Part shown: positions 25,768 to 28,189 of the stretch, piece by piece
How positions within the stretch are numbered: position 1 is the stretch's first letter
How the letters are laid out: every line of letters begins with the position of its first letter
NCBI GenBank assembly: GCA_022425565.1
Contig: JAKMFG010000138.1
Location: forward strand, 1-28,189
Source of the DNA: Alphaproteobacteria bacterium
GTDB taxonomy: Bacteria; Pseudomonadota; Alphaproteobacteria; Puniceispirillales; Puniceispirillaceae
Reading direction: 5' to 3'
Length of the DNA stretch: 28,189 bases
Translations under genes and position numbers: made by a program
Notes under the pieces: model-generated
Seen by the model: only the letters and a program-made list of their open reading frames with translations
Told to the model about the DNA's origin: nothing
The model's database searches: none

Positions 25768-27603
25768 TCAGGACCCTGTATCCGACCCTACCAGCTGCGG
25801 CACGCTCAATGAAACAAATCGTCCCGTTCCGCCTGCGGCGAGCTCGCGCAGTGACGGAGCCGGCTCGCCGAGCTGCGCGCGGTAAATGGCGAGATTGCTG
25901 ATCACGCTCTTGATATAGTGCCTTGTCTCACGCGCCGGGATGGATTCGATCAGCAGGAACGGGTCATCCTGATGATCAACCTTGCCAAGCCATTTGCGCA
26001 AATTACCGGGGCCGCCATTATAGGCCGCAAGAAGCCGGACAACGGAGCGGTCGATCAGCGGCTCGTCGAGCAGGGAATTGATATAGGTCTGGCCAATCTG
26101 CAGGTTCCGCTGCGGGTTCAGAAGCAAATGCTTGTCACGCCCGCGCAAGGCGCGGTTCTTGGTCACAAATGAAGCGGTGGACGGCATGATCTGCATCAGG
26201 CCGGCGGCGCGTGCCCGGCTCTTGGCGCGCGGATTGAAACCTGATTCCTGACGCGAAATCGCCCAGACCAGCGCCTGGTCGACTGAAAATTCGACATCGT
26301 AGCGCGGGATGGGATAGATCGCGCCAAGCCAGGTTTTTCCGCTGTTTTTTCGAAGCAGCTCGCCAGCACGGTAGGCCAGCCCCGCCATGCCATAATCAAT
26401 AGCGAACCGAAGCGCTGATTCCTGCAAGTCTGTCGGCATATCGTCCCACAGATAGCGAAGCTCGCGTTCGGCGTCATTCTGCCGACCGATCTGAAGCAGT
26501 GCAAACAGCCGTTGCCCGCCAGGCCGTGCCGACAGCCATTCGATGAACCCGTCATCATAGGAAGGCAGCTCGAATGACAGCTCGAATTCCTGACCCAGCA
26601 CATGGCGGGCGATCACACCATAGAAACTGTGAAGCTTGCCCGATGCGATCTGCAGATAGCGGATGGCCTCGTCCGGCCGGCCGGCGCGCATCTCTGAACG
26701 ATAGGCCCAGAACGCGGCGGCGGCGCGAAGGTCACCGAAAACATCTTCTTCATCAGCCAGCGTCCGGAAAAATGATCCGGCCAGCTTAATATTTCCGCTG
26801 CGCCAGGCAGCAAGCCCACCCGACCAGTAAGCCATATGCGCACCTGCCCGGCCGATGCCGATGCCGTGGCGGGCCTGCCTGATGGCCTTGTGATCGACGC
26901 CAAAAATGAAATAGGCATGGGCGACCTCGCCACGAAGCTGCGCTTCTTCCTGCTTTGTCAGGTAGCGGCGGTTGCGCTCGTTTTCTATCACTTCGAGGGC
27001 GCCAGTCGGCCAGCCACGCCGGATCGAACGCCTGACCTCGCGGGCCACACGGCGTGTGGTGCGCGGCGAGGCGCGCCCTGACGTGTAGAGCGGGATCGGC
27101 GGGCGGTAGTTGCTGGGGCTGCTCAGCCCGAAACCATTCAGATATCCAGACTTCGGCGCCTTCGGCGCGGCGGCGTTCTTCTGGCGCCGCTTTTTCGCAA
27201 GCCAGAAAATGCGGCTGGCGTCAGGGTGGTCGTTATATGCCTTCAGCCAGCCCGACAATTCACGATAGCTTGACCGCCAGGCCGTCGGATGAAGGTAACG
27301 CTGCGATAGCAGATGACCCTTCAGGATGTCATTGTCCAGACGACCCATCTCGCGGGTGGCCTGCTTCATTCTGCCGACTTCCTGCAGATGGAACAGGCGC
27401 TGGTACTGTGCCACGTCGAAATCGCCAAGGAGCTTTGGCAGCTGGCCGGCAGCAGCAGTCTCGACATCCGCGCCGTCCCTGTCCGCCATGCCGTCTGATG
27501 ACGCCAATGCCTGAAACTGTGCGGAAAGACACGCGAGAAGGACTGCGGTAATCAGCTGTGCCACGCGCCTTTGCACGATGACAGCCTGAACAAAAGAAAA
27601 CAC
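25768..27603 (-). CDS. slt: Soluble lytic murein transglycosylase
   Basis: Periplasmic enzyme that cleaves the glycan strands of peptidoglycan to 1,6-anhydromuropeptides. From GTG 27603 the product has 611 residues: a signal peptide (QRRVAQLITAVLLACLSAQFQALA), a long alpha-superhelical region (about 60-440) and a C-terminal lysozyme-like domain with the catalytic glutamate in SRQESGFNPRAKSRARAAGLMQIMPSTA (about residue 480), then LLAAYNGGPGNLRKWL. A GTG at 27576 is an equally plausible start just before the signal peptide. The frame extends upstream to 27774 inside the uracil-DNA glycosylase gene and that part is not credible. Length and layout fit Slt70-type enzymes. Confidence 0.93.
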   Translation of the reverse strand: MFSFVQAVIVQRRVAQLITAVLLACLSAQFQALASSDGMADRDGADVETAAAGQLPKLLGDFDVAQYQRLFHLQEVGRMKQATREMGRLDNDILKGHLLSQRYLHPTAWRSSYRELSGWLKAYNDHPDASRIFWLAKKRRQKNAAAPKAPKSGYLNGFGLSSPSNYRPPIPLYTSGRASPRTTRRVAREVRRSIRRGWPTGALEVIENERNRRYLTKQEEAQLRGEVAHAYFIFGVDHKAIRQARHGIGIGRAGAHMAYWSGGLAAWRSGNIKLAGSFFRTLADEEDVFGDLRAAAAFWAYRSEMRAGRPDEAIRYLQIASGKLHSFYGVIARHVLGQEFELSFELPSYDDGFIEWLSARPGGQRLFALLQIGRQNDAERELRYLWDDMPTDLQESALRFAIDYGMAGLAYRAGELLRKNSGKTWLGAIYPIPRYDVEFSVDQALVWAISRQESGFNPRAKSRARAAGLMQIMPSTASFVTKNRALRGRDKHLLLNPQRNLQIGQTYINSLLDEPLIDRSVVRLLAAYNGGPGNLRKWLGKVDHQDDPFLLIESIPARETRHYIKSVISNLAIYRAQLGEPAPSLRELAAGGTGRFVSLSVPQLVGSDTGS

Positions 27604-27640
27604 CGGACCGACCTGGCCTTGTTGGACTTGACGGCGCACT

Positions 27641-28189
27641 TTATCCGAGTTCCTCAGCAAGCGCCAACAGATCCGCATAGGCAAGACGCTTCTGCGCGGG
27701 CGAGCGGAGAAGATAAGCCGGATGTAGCGTCGCCATCGCCCTGCGAACCACGCCATCACCAGTATCAAGGTCATGCCAGCGACCGCGAAGTTTCAGGATT
27801 CCACCGGCCTGACCCAACAGGGATTTCGCTGGCGCACCACCAAGAAGAAGGATGCGGTCCGGGTCCACCAGCTGAATGTGGCGGCAAAGCCACGGCATCA
27901 GAATGTCCATTTCCTCGTCCGTGGGGGTCCTGTTGCCGGGCGGTCGCCACGGGATCAGCGTGGTGACATAGGCATCGGCCCGGCTGAGCCCGATCGAGGC
28001 CAGCATTCTGTCGAACAGCTGGCCGGCAACGCCGACAAGGGGAAGGCCGACCCGGTCTTCGTCCCGGCCAGGCACCTCGCCGATTACCATCAGCCGCGCT
28101 GCCGGATTGCCGTCTGCAAAGATCATGTTGCTTGCGGTGTGTTTCAGGGCGCACCCGTCAAACGCCTCGAGCGCGGCACGCAACTCGTC
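27641..28189 (-). CDS. Uracil-DNA glycosylase, family 4-like, 5' end outside window
   Basis: Removes uracil from DNA to start base excision repair. Only the C-terminal 182 residues or so are present; the frame stays open to the window edge, and family members are usually longer, so the start is missing. Motif 1 is GEVPGRDEDRVGLPLVGVAGQLFDRML, motif 2 is LHPAYLLRSP, with PWRPPGNRTPTDEE between. Family 4 enzymes bind a 4Fe-4S cluster with four cysteines; here only the one in FDGCALKHTA is at a cluster position, the KCRPP cysteine is Trp and the following one is Leu. The gene is 37 bases upstream of slt on the same strand. Confidence 0.85.
   Translation of the reverse strand, partial: DELRAALEAFDGCALKHTASNMIFADGNPAARLMVIGEVPGRDEDRVGLPLVGVAGQLFDRMLASIGLSRADAYVTTLIPWRPPGNRTPTDEEMDILMPWLCRHIQLVDPDRILLLGGAPAKSLLGQAGGILKLRGRWHDLDTGDGVVRRAMATLHPAYLLRSPAQKRLAYADLLALAEELG

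Overview
The window looks like ordinary chromosome of a GC-rich alphaproteobacterium. The best markers are a CcrM-type GANTC DNA methyltransferase carrying the CcrM C-terminal domain next to rnhB, a CnoX-like thioredoxin/TPR protein that keeps CGPC, the lolA-ftsK-aminotransferase block, an RkpK-type UDP-glucose dehydrogenase and an AcnX fused in one chain. A Rhodospirillales-like or SAR116-like marine lineage is possible, but this cannot be settled by eye. I see no insertion sequence, prophage, CRISPR array or defence island, and no clear compositional break.

Layout. Positions 16-4285 (minus): a dapC-like aminotransferase, ftsK and lolA, which overlap one another. A 350-base divergent gap follows, with a triple 16-bp tandem repeat on the aminotransferase side. 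4636-6439 (plus): a GmhB-like HAD phosphatase overlapping a UbiH-family monooxygenase. 6474-8620 (minus): a tight operon of CnoX-like protein, Lon-N domain protein, Trm112-like protein and DUF971 protein. 8736-9254 (minus): a YbaK/PrdX-type prolyl-tRNA editing protein, divergent from 9445-11570 (plus), a Gfo/Idh oxidoreductase and DegT-type aminotransferase pair that resembles GnnA-GnnB. 11683-11757: tRNA-Gly(GCC). 11956-13698 (plus): single-chain aconitase X, convergent with an atypical ureohydrolase (13738-14718, minus). 14830-16828 (minus): ugd and gmhA, divergent from galU and a phosphomannomutase/phosphoglucomutase (16933-19169, plus). 19305-23239 (plus): malate synthase G, apt (overlapping) and a UMF1-type transporter. 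23244-28189 (minus): ccrM, rnhB, moaB, a lytic transglycosylase and a uracil-DNA glycosylase cut by the window end.

Functional themes. Many genes serve the cell envelope: lolA, gmhA, gmhB, the gnnA/gnnB-like pair, galU, the hexose-phosphate mutase, ugd and the lytic transglycosylase. Together they supply heptose, UDP-glucose, UDP-glucuronate and possibly a diamino sugar for lipid A or O-antigen. A second theme is protein quality and translation fidelity (CnoX-like, Lon-N, Trm112, prolyl-tRNA editing). A third is chromosome maintenance (ftsK, ccrM, rnhB, uracil-DNA glycosylase).

No whole undescribed system is evident. The points most worth a second look are enzymes whose family-defining residues are changed (the ureohydrolase without its guanidinium-binding Glu, GmhB without a zinc loop, the uracil-DNA glycosylase without most Fe-S cysteines), repeated motifs upstream of ccrM, GANTC sites inside two predicted -10 elements, and the gnnAB-like pair.
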